Of a DNA stretch of 64,000 bases, positions 8,633 to 17,755 are shown in pieces. Each line of letters begins with the position of its first letter. The stretch's first letter is position 1. The stretch spans positions 310,001 through 374,000 of the forward strand of contig OY970239.1 in assembly GCA_963715405.1 (NCBI GenBank), in the 5' to 3' direction. The stretch comes from JALZKA01 sp963715405 (GTDB lineage: Bacteria > Actinomycetota > Thermoleophilia > Solirubrobacterales > 70-9). Made by a program: the position numbers and the translations under genes. Under the pieces are notes generated by a model. The model did not search any database and had not been told where the DNA came from. It was given only the letters and a program-made list of their open reading frames with translations.

Positions 8633-9979
8633 CTACTCCTCGTCCAGCACCCGCTCGCGCGCGCGGCGGTTCATCGCTGTGACGGTCACGTAGGCGATCG
8701 CCGCGATGATCGCGAGGGGAAGGAGGACCGCGGCGCTGATCAGCGCCACGCCCGCACCCACCTCGAGCACGCGCCCGGCGTCGTCCAGCGCGTCGCCGAA
8801 CGACCAGCCGTCGTCATCGTCGTCGCCCGATCGCGCCCCGTCCGAGGTGATCACCACCTGCAGGTCAGCGAGCTGGGCGCGGTTCTGCACCTCGGCCAGC
8901 TCGTTTTCGGCGTCGGCGATCTGACGGTTGACCGCCGCGAGCTGAGCCTGGAGGGCGTCCACCTCGGCGTCCGTCGTCGCCGCGCGGATCCGTGCAGCCA
9001 GGCTGACGCGCTCGGCGCGCAGGCCGACCAGGCGGTCCTTGGCCGAGACGAACTGCTTCGTGATGTCCTCGCCCTCCTCGGTCCGGGACTTGACGTCGGC
9101 GAGGTCGGACAGTTCCGCAAGCGCCGAGTCGAGGTTCGCGGTCGGCACTTGCAGCTCGAGCTCCGCACGCGCCGAATCGTCCGTGCCAGTCACACGGGAG
9201 TTGAGGACGATGCCGTTCGCGCCCTCGACCACGTCGATCACATCGTTGGTGACGTCCGGCACCTCGTCGGCCGGCGCCGCGAGGGTCAACTCGGCGTCGC
9301 GCTCGACGCGGCGCTTCTCCTGGCCACGGTTGGCGCCGGTGCGGCCACCCTCGAGGCTATATCGGAGGTTCGTCGGGCCGCGGTCGCTTTGAAAGCCGCT
9401 AACGCTCTCCCGGCCGGGTCCAGTCCCGCCGCCCGCGCCTTCGTCTGCGCCTTCAGGCACGACCGGCTCTGCGAGGTTCGCCGCCGAGTCTTCTGCCGCC
9501 TCCTCCGCGCTACTCGCCGAAGTCGCAACATCCGCGCCTTCGTCGGCCTGGATCCCCGCCGTCGGCTGTCGGCCTTCGCCGCCGAAGTCACCGAGCTGCG
9601 CGACCGAGACGCCGACCACGACCAGGGTCACGGCCGTGGCTACCAAGGGGGACCAGCCGCGCCGCCCGCTTGGGCCGAAGCGCGTGAACAAGCCGCCCGT
9701 CTTGGCGCCGTCTCTGCCCTTGTCGCCGCGAGCCTGGGCGCCCGGGCGCTCGCCGCGGGGGAAGCCCGCGGCGGCCCAGGCGTCGAGCTCGGCCTCGAAG
9801 CGCGGCTCGGGCTCCTCGCGCTCGTTTCTGAGGTCGGAGACGAGCGCCTCCAGGCCCTCCATCTCCGGCGGCAGCTCTTCACCGCGAAGGGCGGCGTCAA
9901 GGGCCTCGAGCTCGCGCTCGACCTCGGCCGGAACTTCTGCATCGTCGCGCCCTCGGCGCGTCATGTCACCGAGCCTCAT
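8633..9979 (-). CDS. DUF4349 membrane protein, probable anti-sigma partner
   Basis: 448 residues. An acidic cytosolic N-terminus (1-105) is followed by one membrane segment (about 111-128, PLVATAVTLVVVGVSVA), a low-complexity linker, a DUF4349 domain (about 205-390) with a predicted coiled coil (VDALQAQLAAVNRQIADAENELAEVQ) and a C-terminal membrane segment (about 408-432). The start at 9979 has a strong GAGGAGGG six nt upstream and overlaps the end of the ECF sigma gene by 14 nt. Coupling plus an N-terminal cytosolic arm and a transmembrane helix suggest it controls that sigma factor. No zinc-binding HxxxCxxC anti-sigma motif is present, so this is inference. Confidence 0.75.
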   Translation of the reverse strand: MRLGDMTRRGRDDAEVPAEVERELEALDAALRGEELPPEMEGLEALVSDLRNEREEPEPRFEAELDAWAAAGFPRGERPGAQARGDKGRDGAKTGGLFTRFGPSGRRGWSPLVATAVTLVVVGVSVAQLGDFGGEGRQPTAGIQADEGADVATSASSAEEAAEDSAANLAEPVVPEGADEGAGGGTGPGRESVSGFQSDRGPTNLRYSLEGGRTGANRGQEKRRVERDAELTLAAPADEVPDVTNDVIDVVEGANGIVLNSRVTGTDDSARAELELQVPTANLDSALAELSDLADVKSRTEEGEDITKQFVSAKDRLVGLRAERVSLAARIRAATTDAEVDALQAQLAAVNRQIADAENELAEVQNRAQLADLQVVITSDGARSGDDDDDGWSFGDALDDAGRVLEVGAGVALISAAVLLPLAIIAAIAYVTVTAMNRRARERVLDEE

Positions 9980-10529
9980 CGCAGGCCCTCCTCAGCTTCT
10001 CGATCGTTCTGTGGACACGCATTGCCGCCGCTCGCTCGCCGACCGAGATCACGTCTGCGATCTCGGCGGTGGTGAGGCCGGCGAAGAACTTGAGCGCGAC
10101 GAGCTCACGCTCTCGCGCAGAGAGCTTCTCCATCGCGTGGCGAAGCGCCGCCCGCCGCATGGCCACCTCGGCCTCCTCCTCGGCGGGGGCCGTCTCGGCC
10201 ACCGGCTCGGCGGTCAGCTCGACGTTTCGCTTGCGCCGGCGAAGCTCGTCGAGCGCGGCGTTGCGGGCGATCCCGAAGAGCCACGCTCGCCTCGAACCTC
10301 GCGAAGGGTTGTAGGACGACGAACGCCGGTAGGCGCGCTCGAACGCCGCCGCAGTGACGTCCTCGGCTGCCGAGCGGTCCCGCAAGAGCCCGGCGACGTA
10401 GGCGAAGACGTCGTCACGCGAGGAGCGGTAGAGCTCCACGAAGGCGGTCTCCGCATCACTTGGCGCCGCCGAGGCGGGAGCCGTCAAAACCTCGTTCATA
10501 ACCCCACTACGACGCAGCCGCCGTTTCAT
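9966..10529 (-). CDS. ECF-type RNA polymerase sigma factor
   Basis: 187 residues with sigma region 2 (FVELYRSSRDDVFAYVAGLLRDRSAAEDV, RAWLFGIARNAALDELRRRKR) and region 4 (LSARERELVALKFFAGLTTAEIADVISV, a helix-turn-helix). The start ATG at 10529 follows AAGGAGGAG; an internal ATG at 10499 (MNEVLTAP) is the alternative. The long open frame upstream is not coding. The gene overlaps the downstream DUF4349 membrane protein, so the pair probably forms a signal-responsive sigma/anti-sigma module. Target promoters are unknown. Confidence 0.9.
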   Translation of the reverse strand: MKRRLRRSGVMNEVLTAPASAAPSDAETAFVELYRSSRDDVFAYVAGLLRDRSAAEDVTAAAFERAYRRSSSYNPSRGSRRAWLFGIARNAALDELRRRKRNVELTAEPVAETAPAEEEAEVAMRRAALRHAMEKLSARERELVALKFFAGLTTAEIADVISVGERAAAMRVHRTIEKLRRACDEAR

Positions 10530-10558
10530 CACAGCCCAATTCTCCTCCTTCGGCCAAC

Positions 10559-10599
10559 TGGTCGACGAAACCGGCGCCCGGGGCCCATGACGTCGACCA
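10559..10599. repeat. Inverted repeat upstream of the ECF sigma gene
   Basis: TGGTCGAC (10559-10566) and GTCGACCA (10592-10599) are perfect 8-bp arms around a 25-nt GC-rich centre. The site lies between the end of bioA and the sigma gene, both on the minus strand, so it could end bioA transcription or bind a regulator of the sigma operon. Confidence 0.35.
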
Positions 10600-10648
10600 C
10601 CCGCCGGGCCGAACCCCGTGGTTGCGCTCTGAGGGCTTCGCAGCGCGT

Positions 10649-11995
10649 TTAGGCAGCGCGCTTTAGATCGCGTGCCTCGGCCGCGACGGGAAGCGGCGTG
10701 GGCTCGCCGTCCGCGCCGGCCTCGGCGCAGGCCGCCCGGATCGCGTCGCTGGTGATCGCGACGAGGCGCCGGAGCTCGGCCTTCGAGATCGCGAGCGGCG
10801 GCATCAACACCACCGTGTCGCCGAGTGGGCGGACGATCGCGCCGCGCTCCCTGGCCGCCAGCGTGACGCGATGGCCGAGGCGCAGCGCGGGATCGTGGTC
10901 GCCGAGGTCGATGCCTACCATGAACCCGCGGCAGCGCACCTCCGCGACCTCGGGCATCTGCGCGATGCCTGAGAGAAGCTCGGCAAGGAGACGGATCTTC
11001 GGCTGGAGGCGGAGCAGCGTGCCCTCGCTCTCGAACGCGTCGAGGTTCGCGATCGCGGCTGCGCACGCCAGCGGGTTCCCCGTATAGGTGTGTCCGTGGA
11101 AGAAGGTGCGGAACTCCTCGTGGGCTCCGAGGAAGCCCTCGTAGATCCGCTCGGTCGCAAGGGTCGCGGCCAGTGGCATGTAGCCGCCCGTCAGCCCCTT
11201 CGCCAAGCACAAGAGATCGGGCGCGACCCGCTCCTGCTCGCAGGCGAACATCGTCCCCGTTCGCCCGAACCCGGTGGCGACTTCGTCGCAGATCAGGAGC
11301 ACGTCGTGGCGATCGCAGAGCTCGCGAACCCGGCGCAGATATCCCGGCGGCTGGACCCGGATCCCCGCCGCGCCCTGGACGAGCGGCTCGGCGATGACCG
11401 CGGCGATCTCTCCCGCGTGGAAGTCGAGGACGCACTCGAGCTCGGCTGAGTCACCCGGCGTGACGCGATGGGCGTCGAACAGAAGCGGCCCGTAGCACTC
11501 GTGAAAGAGATCTATCCCTCCAACCGAGACGGCCCCGATTGTGTCGCCGTGGTAGGCGTCTCGCAGGCAGACGTAAGAGCGCCGCTCAGGCTCGCCCTGC
11601 TGCTGGAAGTACTGAAAAGCCATCTTCAGCGCGATCTCGGTCGCGGTCGAGCCCGAGTCCGAGTAGAAGACCCGGTCGAGACCAGGCGGTGCGATCCTCA
11701 CGAGGCGTTCGGCAAGTTCTCCCGCCAGCGGATGTGTGAGGCCGAGCATGGTCGAGTGGGCGATCCGGTCGAGCTGATCGCGGATCGCCTTGTCGATGCC
11801 CGGGTGGCGATGGCCGTGGACGTTGCACCAAAGCGACGAAACACCGTCGATGTAGCGCCGGCCGTTCGCGTCGAAGAGATCCGTGCCCTCGCCGCGCTCG
11901 ATCACCAGCGGCTCTTCCTCCGACCACCCCTGCTGCTGCGTGAACGGATGCCAGAGGTGGCGCCCGTCAAGGTCCTGGATGTCCCCGGCTCTCAC
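10649..11995 (-). CDS. bioA: Adenosylmethionine-8-amino-7-oxononanoate aminotransferase
   Basis: A 448-residue class III PLP aminotransferase that converts KAPA to DAPA using S-adenosylmethionine as amino donor, the third step of biotin ring assembly. Typical BioA features: HLWHPFTQ near the N-terminus (14-20), SLWCNVHGHRHP (54-65), SGSTATEIALKMA, AYHGDTIGAVSVGG, the PLP-contacting Asp237 in CDEVATGFGRTG and the Schiff-base Lys266 in CLAKGLTGG. It is separated from bioB-bioF-bioD by the CGNR gene and a small plus-strand ORF, so the biotin genes are not one uninterrupted operon. The ATG at 11995 is the first start and fits the family length. Confidence 0.95.
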   Translation of the reverse strand: MRAGDIQDLDGRHLWHPFTQQQGWSEEEPLVIERGEGTDLFDANGRRYIDGVSSLWCNVHGHRHPGIDKAIRDQLDRIAHSTMLGLTHPLAGELAERLVRIAPPGLDRVFYSDSGSTATEIALKMAFQYFQQQGEPERRSYVCLRDAYHGDTIGAVSVGGIDLFHECYGPLLFDAHRVTPGDSAELECVLDFHAGEIAAVIAEPLVQGAAGIRVQPPGYLRRVRELCDRHDVLLICDEVATGFGRTGTMFACEQERVAPDLLCLAKGLTGGYMPLAATLATERIYEGFLGAHEEFRTFFHGHTYTGNPLACAAAIANLDAFESEGTLLRLQPKIRLLAELLSGIAQMPEVAEVRCRGFMVGIDLGDHDPALRLGHRVTLAARERGAIVRPLGDTVVLMPPLAISKAELRRLVAITSDAIRAACAEAGADGEPTPLPVAAEARDLKRAA

Positions 11996-12033
11996 TCCCG
12001 AGCGACACTAGACCGCGGTCCGGCGGAACCGGC

Positions 12034-12591
12034 TCAATGCCGCTCGCGGAAAGTGCGTACCTTCGCCCGGTTGCCGCAGACCTCCATCATGCACCAGGTC
12101 CGCGAACGGTTTCGCGAGCGGTCATAGAAAGCCCACTGACAATCTTCGGCTGGGCACGCCTTGAGGCGTCGCCATTCGCCGGTTAGCATCGTCTCGCGCA
12201 CGATCGCGGCGATCTTCGCGAGCGCACCGTCCACGCCGCCCTCCTTGGGAACCAGCGAGGTGGCGCCTTCTCCGCTGAACCGGACTTCGAGCGGGCAGCC
12301 TGCGAACGCCTTGTTCATGCGCTCGACTGCAGCGGGTGATGGCGCGTCGCCGCTGTTGTTTGCAATGAGCAGCTCGCGGAGTGCCTCACGCGCCTCAAGC
12401 ACGCGAGCCAAGTCCGCATCGCTCGCATGGACTGGATCGGCGAGCGCCGACTCCGCGAGCCAAGCCGAGAGCCCGGCGGGGGAGGAGAGCGCCTCGGACT
12501 CGAGTTCGGCGTCCCACGTGTTGACAAATCGACGCACGAGCTCGAGTTCGCCCGGAGCGGGACCCGTATCGGGGCTTCCGACTTTCGTCAT
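12034..12591 (-). CDS. CGNR zinc-finger / ABATE-domain transcription regulator
   Basis: 185 residues. The N-terminal part (about 1-130) matches the ABATE (DUF1470) type, starting with LVRRFVNTWD. The C-terminal CGNR zinc finger carries the cysteines CPAEDC, WCMMEVCGNRAKVRTFRER. Such proteins are likely DNA-binding regulators that sense a small molecule, but no ligand is known for this one. No Shine-Dalgarno sequence is evident; a TACACT -10-like hexamer sits 6 nt before the ATG, so the mRNA may be leaderless. A repeated TAACCAGC sequence overlaps that -10, suggesting autoregulation. bioA follows 38 nt downstream. Confidence 0.85.
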   Translation of the reverse strand: MTKVGSPDTGPAPGELELVRRFVNTWDAELESEALSSPAGLSAWLAESALADPVHASDADLARVLEAREALRELLIANNSGDAPSPAAVERMNKAFAGCPLEVRFSGEGATSLVPKEGGVDGALAKIAAIVRETMLTGEWRRLKACPAEDCQWAFYDRSRNRSRTWCMMEVCGNRAKVRTFRERH

Positions 12592-12601
12592 GGTCCAAGT
12601 G

Positions 12602-12659
12602 TAACCAGCAAAGGCGTTTAAATGGTGCTACGCTAACCAGCCAACGATAAACACTGGTT
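12602..12659. promoter_or_regulatory. Repeated TAACCAGC operator between CGNR gene and small ORF
   Basis: TAACCAGC occurs at 12602-12609 and again at 12634-12641 (32 bp apart, about three helical turns). An inverted half copy CTGGTT lies at 12654-12659. The first copy overlaps the apparent -10 of the CGNR gene and the others lie upstream of the small ORF. This arrangement fits binding by a dimeric regulator, most simply the CGNR protein itself. Confidence 0.45.
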
Positions 12660-12673
12660 TCACAGGAGGCGCC

Positions 12674-12841
12674 ATGAACCACCGGATCAACATCGCACTC
12701 GCTAAAGAGCACGAACGGGAGATGCACGCCCGGACCCGCAGCCGCTGGCCGGACGACGGCCTGCCGCCCCGGCACTGCAACGCCCGTCCGAGTGGGTCTC
12801 TGCACCCCGCGGCGGTCCTCGCCGGCCTTCTGTGGCGCTAG
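12674..12841 (+). CDS. Small ORF of 55 residues, divergent from the CGNR gene
   Basis: ATG at 12674 is preceded at ideal distance by a perfect AGGAGG (12664-12669), the best Shine-Dalgarno sequence in this stretch. The product is basic (MNHRINIALAKEHEREMHAR, then a Pro/Arg/His-rich half with one Cys, ending AAVLAGLLWR). No known domain is recognised; small basic proteins of similar length occur in actinobacteria. Its TAG shares a CTAG tetranucleotide with the convergent bioD stop. It faces the CGNR gene across the TAACCAGC repeats, so it could be the regulator's target. Confidence 0.55.
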   Translation: MNHRINIALAKEHEREMHARTRSRWPDDGLPPRHCNARPSGSLHPAAVLAGLLWR

Positions 12842-13497
12842 GGCACGAGAACCGGCCACGACGCCGGGTCCGCAAGGTCGATCGAGCCCACGGTCTCGAC
12901 CCTTACCTCGGCCAACTCATGGATCGCTTCGAGATTCGACCTCTCGAGACTTTCCGGTTCTTGAGGCCAGGGCGTGAGGACGACGCTCAAGACCTCGAGC
13001 CCAGCCGCCCTGACAGCCTCGACGGTAAGCAGCGTGTGGTTGATCGTTCCGAGGCCGGGAGCCGCGGCCACGACGACGGACAGGCCGGCATCCCGCGCGA
13101 AGTCCCGCACCAGATAGTCGAGACGGAGGGGAACGAGGAACCCGCCCACGCCTTCGCAGACGAGGAAGTCGCCGGCGCCTCGCGCCGCCTCGAGCCCACT
13201 CAGCAAGCGCTCGGTCTCGATCACCTTCCCCTCGAGCTCAGCGGCCAGGTGCGGCGAGACCGCAGGGCCGAAGAGGTATGGCGAGATCTCCTCATCGGCC
13301 TGGCTCGAGCCCGCAGCTAGCCGCAGGTGCTCGTGGTCAGGCGCGTGACCCTGCTCGCGAGCGTCGTCGAGTCCTGAGACGGCGGGCTTGTATACGGAAA
13401 CGTGGCGACCGGCTTCAGCCATCGTATGAGCGAGGACTCCGGCAACCACGGTCTTGCCGACCCCGGTGCCGGTGCCCGTGACGAACACTCCCCGCAC
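12838..13497 (-). CDS. bioD: ATP-dependent dethiobiotin synthetase
   Basis: 219 residues. Forms the ureido ring of dethiobiotin from DAPA, CO2 and ATP. The P-loop is FVTGTGTGVGKT (5-16), followed by the substrate-binding YKPAVSGLD and the switch-like CEGVGGFLVPL. The family length is normal. It starts 5 nt after the stop of bioF and ends bioB-bioF-bioD. The stop codon overlaps the convergent stop of the 55-residue ORF. Confidence 0.95.
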   Translation of the reverse strand: MRGVFVTGTGTGVGKTVVAGVLAHTMAEAGRHVSVYKPAVSGLDDAREQGHAPDHEHLRLAAGSSQADEEISPYLFGPAVSPHLAAELEGKVIETERLLSGLEAARGAGDFLVCEGVGGFLVPLRLDYLVRDFARDAGLSVVVAAAPGLGTINHTLLTVEAVRAAGLEVLSVVLTPWPQEPESLERSNLEAIHELAEVRVETVGSIDLADPASWPVLVP

Positions 13498-13502
13498 GGG
13501 GC

Positions 13503-14699
<1,197 letters not shown>

Positions 14700-14708
14700 G
14701 TGAGCTAG

Positions 14709-15866
14709 CTAGTCGCCCCAGCCGGCGGGCTCGGGGACTTCGGACGGGCGTGCCGGGTACTCAGGCACACGGCCGTTTTTCTTGATCACGCGGAGCTGCG
14801 TCGAGGGATCCCAGAAGTTCGCCTGCGCCTGTGAGTCGATCAAGTCGTCGATCACGTCTCCGGGCGTCGAGCCCTCGAGCCAGCCGTCACGGTTGTCGGG
14901 GCGTGGGTTCGAGCCGTTGTCGTCCTGGCGGGCGACGTCGAGGCCCAGGTCGGAGAACATCGCGCGGTCGTCTGCCGGCTCGGAGCCGAGCGTGGTGAGG
15001 AAGTTCCCCATCATCACCCCGTTGAGTCCCGCCTTGACGGCGAGCGGCTGCAGGTCGCCGAGGTTTTCCACGCGCCCGCCGCACAGGCGAAAGAGCGCAC
15101 CCGGGATGATCAGGCGGAAGATCGCGACCCATTTCACGACCTCCCATGGATCCATCAGCTCGCGGTCGCCGAACTTGGTCCCGGCCCGGGGATTGAGGAG
15201 GTTGATCGGTACCGAGGTCGGGTCGATCTCGGAAAGCTCGAACGCCATCTCGACCCGCTGGCGCGGCGTCTCGCCGAGGTTGAGGATGCCGCCCACGCAG
15301 CTTTCAAGCCCCGCCTCCTCGATCGCCTCGATGGTGCGGATCCGGCCCTCGTAGCGAACCGTTGTCGAGACCTCGGGGTAGTACGACTTCGACGACTCGA
15401 CGTTGTGGTGGACCCGCTGAATCCCCGCTTCCTTGAGCGTTTTGGCCCGCGTAGGGGAGATGTGGCCGATCGAGACGCAGCGCTTGAGGTTGGTCTCGGC
15501 GGAGACCAGCTTCGCGCCTTCGACTATCCGCTCGAAGTCGCGCTTGGACAGGCCCTGACCCTGCGTGACCATGCAGAAGCGGTGAGCTCCCGCCGCCTCG
15601 GCCGCCTTGGCGTGCTCGAGGATCTGCTCGGGTTCCATCATCGCGTGCATCGGCGTGTCGGCCTCGGCGTAGCGGGACTGCGCGCAAAAGCCGCAGTCCT
15701 CGGCGCAGCCGCCCGACTTGGCGTTTACGAGAGAGCAGAGGTCTGTCGAGTCGCCGAAGCGCTCCTGGCGAGCCTCCCACGCACGCTCGACGAGCGCGAG
15801 GATGTCTTCCTTCGAGGTGAGCTCGCCCAGCGCGAGCGCCTCGTCGAACGTGATGAGGGGCGCCAT
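14709..15866 (-). CDS. bioB: Biotin synthase (radical SAM)
   Basis: A 385-residue radical SAM enzyme that inserts sulfur into dethiobiotin. The [4Fe-4S]-SAM motif is Cys54-x3-Cys58-x2-Cys61 in SGGCAEDCGFCAQSRY; downstream are VTQGQG, HNVESSKSYYPEV and the [2Fe-2S]-region residues typical of BioB. It is somewhat longer than E. coli BioB because of a C-terminal extension (DNGSNPRPDNRDGWL onward). It precedes bioF and bioD and follows the glycosylase gene by 30 nt, so the biotin genes may be read from an upstream promoter. Confidence 0.95.
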   Translation of the reverse strand: MAPLITFDEALALGELTSKEDILALVERAWEARQERFGDSTDLCSLVNAKSGGCAEDCGFCAQSRYAEADTPMHAMMEPEQILEHAKAAEAAGAHRFCMVTQGQGLSKRDFERIVEGAKLVSAETNLKRCVSIGHISPTRAKTLKEAGIQRVHHNVESSKSYYPEVSTTVRYEGRIRTIEAIEEAGLESCVGGILNLGETPRQRVEMAFELSEIDPTSVPINLLNPRAGTKFGDRELMDPWEVVKWVAIFRLIIPGALFRLCGGRVENLGDLQPLAVKAGLNGVMMGNFLTTLGSEPADDRAMFSDLGLDVARQDDNGSNPRPDNRDGWLEGSTPGDVIDDLIDSQAQANFWDPSTQLRVIKKNGRVPEYPARPSEVPEPAGWGD

Positions 15867-15896
15867 CCCGCGGGAGGCTAGGCACGGGATCGGACG

Positions 15897-16505
15897 CTAA
15901 TCAGGCGTGTTGGCGAGGCTTTCCCAGAGATATAGGCACGCGAGGGTGCGGTGAGGACGCCACGGGTCGGCGATTCGCTCCAGCTCGTCCGGCGCCGGCG
16001 GCTCGTCCAGGCCATAGGCGGCGCGAACGGCGTTGCGGATGCCGAGGTCGCCCACCGGCAAGACGTCCTCCCGCTCGAGGTGGAACATCAGGAACATGTG
16101 GGCGGTCCACGCGCCAAGCCCGCGAACCGCCGTGAGCTCGGCAACGATCTCGTCGTCCGGCATGTCGGCGAACCGCTCCAGCTCCAGTTCGCCGCTCTCC
16201 ACGCGCGCCGCGAGGTCCTTTAGGTACTCGACCTTTCGCCCCGAGAGCCCGGCGCCTCGAAGCGCGTCGGGATCGGCCGCGAGCAACTCCTTCGCGGTCG
16301 GCATCCGCCCGCCGAACATGGCGAGTACCCGGTCGAAGATGGTCGCCGCCGCCTTGACCGAGAGCTGCTGGCCGACGATCGCGCGCAGGAGAGCTCCGTA
16401 CGCGTCACCCTTCGGTCGCCCGCGCCGCCGCTTCTCGATCGACATCGGGCCGATCCGGGCGATCAGCCCAGCCATCACCTTGTCGGCAGATGCGAGGTGC
16501 GCCAT
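15897..16505 (-). CDS. DNA-3-methyladenine glycosylase II (AlkA type)
   Basis: 202 residues with a HhH-GPD fold: LLRAIVGQQLSVKAAATIFDR, then the helix-hairpin-helix VRGLGAWTAHMFLMFHLEREDVLPVGDLGIRNAV, where the Asp of PVGDLGIR is the catalytic residue position. It removes alkylated purines in base-excision repair. The start at 16505 (MAHLASADK) is chosen because the longer frame would overlap the upstream repeat-protein gene and adds no conserved sequence. It lies between the repeat protein and bioB on the same strand. Confidence 0.88.
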   Translation of the reverse strand: MAHLASADKVMAGLIARIGPMSIEKRRRGRPKGDAYGALLRAIVGQQLSVKAAATIFDRVLAMFGGRMPTAKELLAADPDALRGAGLSGRKVEYLKDLAARVESGELELERFADMPDDEIVAELTAVRGLGAWTAHMFLMFHLEREDVLPVGDLGIRNAVRAAYGLDEPPAPDELERIADPWRPHRTLACLYLWESLANTPD

Positions 16506-16537
16506 TGGGGTCGTCTCGCCGGTCACGGCGGCGGAGA

Positions 16538-16897
16538 CTACGAGACGTTGTCCGGTCGCTCCTCGCGCACCTTCACTCCGTCCTTGAACCAAATCCGGCG
16601 ACCGTCCGGGTAGATCGCGGCTGGGCCTTCATCGCGGTGACGCTTCCCGCGGCGGTACCACTTCTCGGTGCCGTTCACGTAAACGCAGGCCGGTGCACCC
16701 TCGCGGTGGCGCACTCCCTCCGAGTACCACTTCTCCGAGCCGTTCGCGTGCTCGATGGCCGGCCCGTCCTCCCGGTGAAGGACGCCGTGGCAGTACCACT
16801 CCTTGCGTCCGCTAGGGAGGATCAGAGCCGGGCCACCGGTGCGATGCAGCTTGCCTTCTGCGTCCCGCCACTCCTTCGGTTCCGCCACGACGAGCAC
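16538..16897 (-). CDS. MORN-like repeat protein (four ~22-residue repeats)
   Basis: 119 residues made almost entirely of four copies of a unit of the form G-x-LHR-x-x-GPA-x5-G-x3-WY-x2-G (GKLHRTGGPA, GVLHREDGPA, GVRHREGAPA, GKRHRDEGPA, each followed by an aromatic EWY/KWY/IWF). Such LHREDGPA repeats are best known from large DNA viruses, phages and some bacteria, and form a beta-hairpin repeat fold; no enzymatic role is known. There is no signal peptide. It sits between an enoyl-CoA hydratase and a DNA glycosylase, which gives no hint of function. Acquisition from a virus is possible but not shown. Confidence 0.75.
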   Translation of the reverse strand: MLVVAEPKEWRDAEGKLHRTGGPALILPSGRKEWYCHGVLHREDGPAIEHANGSEKWYSEGVRHREGAPACVYVNGTEKWYRRGKRHRDEGPAAIYPDGRRIWFKDGVKVREERPDNVS

Positions 16898-16939
16898 TTA
16901 CCCACCCGAACGTCGCTAACCCGTGCGACCTGCTCGTGC

Positions 16940-17749
16940 TCAGCGACCATGCCAGACCGGCGTTCGCTTCTCGGCGAAGGCGGTGACACCCTCGCGAAAG
17001 TCCTCGGATGCGAAGCAGGACTCGCGCAGCTCCACGAGCTCCCGTTCCTGATCCTCGGGTAACGGGCACTTTCGCGCGAGCCGCTCGATCGAGTGCTTGT
17101 TGCCCTTCATCGAGAGGGGGGCGTTGCCGGCGATCTCGGCGGCGAGCGCGATGGACGTGCTCTCGAGCTCATCGTCGGCCGCAACTTCGGTCACGAGCCC
17201 GATGCGCAGGGCTTTCTCAGCGTCTTGAACCCGGCCCGTGAGGAAGAGGTCGCGGGTAGCAGCGACCCCGATCACATCGATGAACCGTTCGAGTCCCGTG
17301 TGGCCGTAGATCAGGCCCAGTTTCGCGGGCGGCATGCCGAGCTTCGCCCCCTCCGCGCAGACCCGCAGATCGCAGCGAACCGCCAGCTCGAGGCCGCCGC
17401 CGAGACAGTGGCCGTTGATCGCGCAGACGACCGGGTATGGATGCGCGCTGACCGCGTCCATCGCAGCCGCAAACGGGTGAGCGACGAGTGCCTCGGCGTC
17501 GCGCTCGAAGCTCTCGGCGGGAATCGAGCCGATGTCGTAGCCGGCCGAGAACGCCTTGCCCGTTCCCGTGATTACCACGCAGCGCAGCTCGATGCCGCGG
17601 TTGAGCTCGGGCAGCGCGGCCGCGAGCGCGTCCAGAACCTCGTGATCGAGGGGGTTGCGCTTATCCGGATTGTTCAGCCGGAGACGGCCGACAGCTTCGG
17701 CGGGAAAGTCCAGGATGAGCTTGCCGGAGGCATACTCCTCGGCATTCAT
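16940..17749 (-). CDS. Enoyl-CoA hydratase/isomerase family protein
   Basis: A 269-residue crotonase-fold protein. The oxyanion-hole regions are visible as GTGKAFSAGYDIGSI and INGHCLGGGLELAVRCDLRV. The acidic catalytic pair of true hydratases is not clearly conserved (KLGMPPAKLGLIYGHTGL has no obvious Glu), so it could be an isomerase or another crotonase. It lies 6 nt downstream of the small biotin carrier protein gene on the same strand, suggesting a shared role in acyl-CoA metabolism. Confidence 0.85.
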   Translation of the reverse strand: MNAEEYASGKLILDFPAEAVGRLRLNNPDKRNPLDHEVLDALAAALPELNRGIELRCVVITGTGKAFSAGYDIGSIPAESFERDAEALVAHPFAAAMDAVSAHPYPVVCAINGHCLGGGLELAVRCDLRVCAEGAKLGMPPAKLGLIYGHTGLERFIDVIGVAATRDLFLTGRVQDAEKALRIGLVTEVAADDELESTSIALAAEIAGNAPLSMKGNKHSIERLARKCPLPEDQERELVELRESCFASEDFREGVTAFAEKRTPVWHGR

Positions 17750-17755
17750 CCCCTC

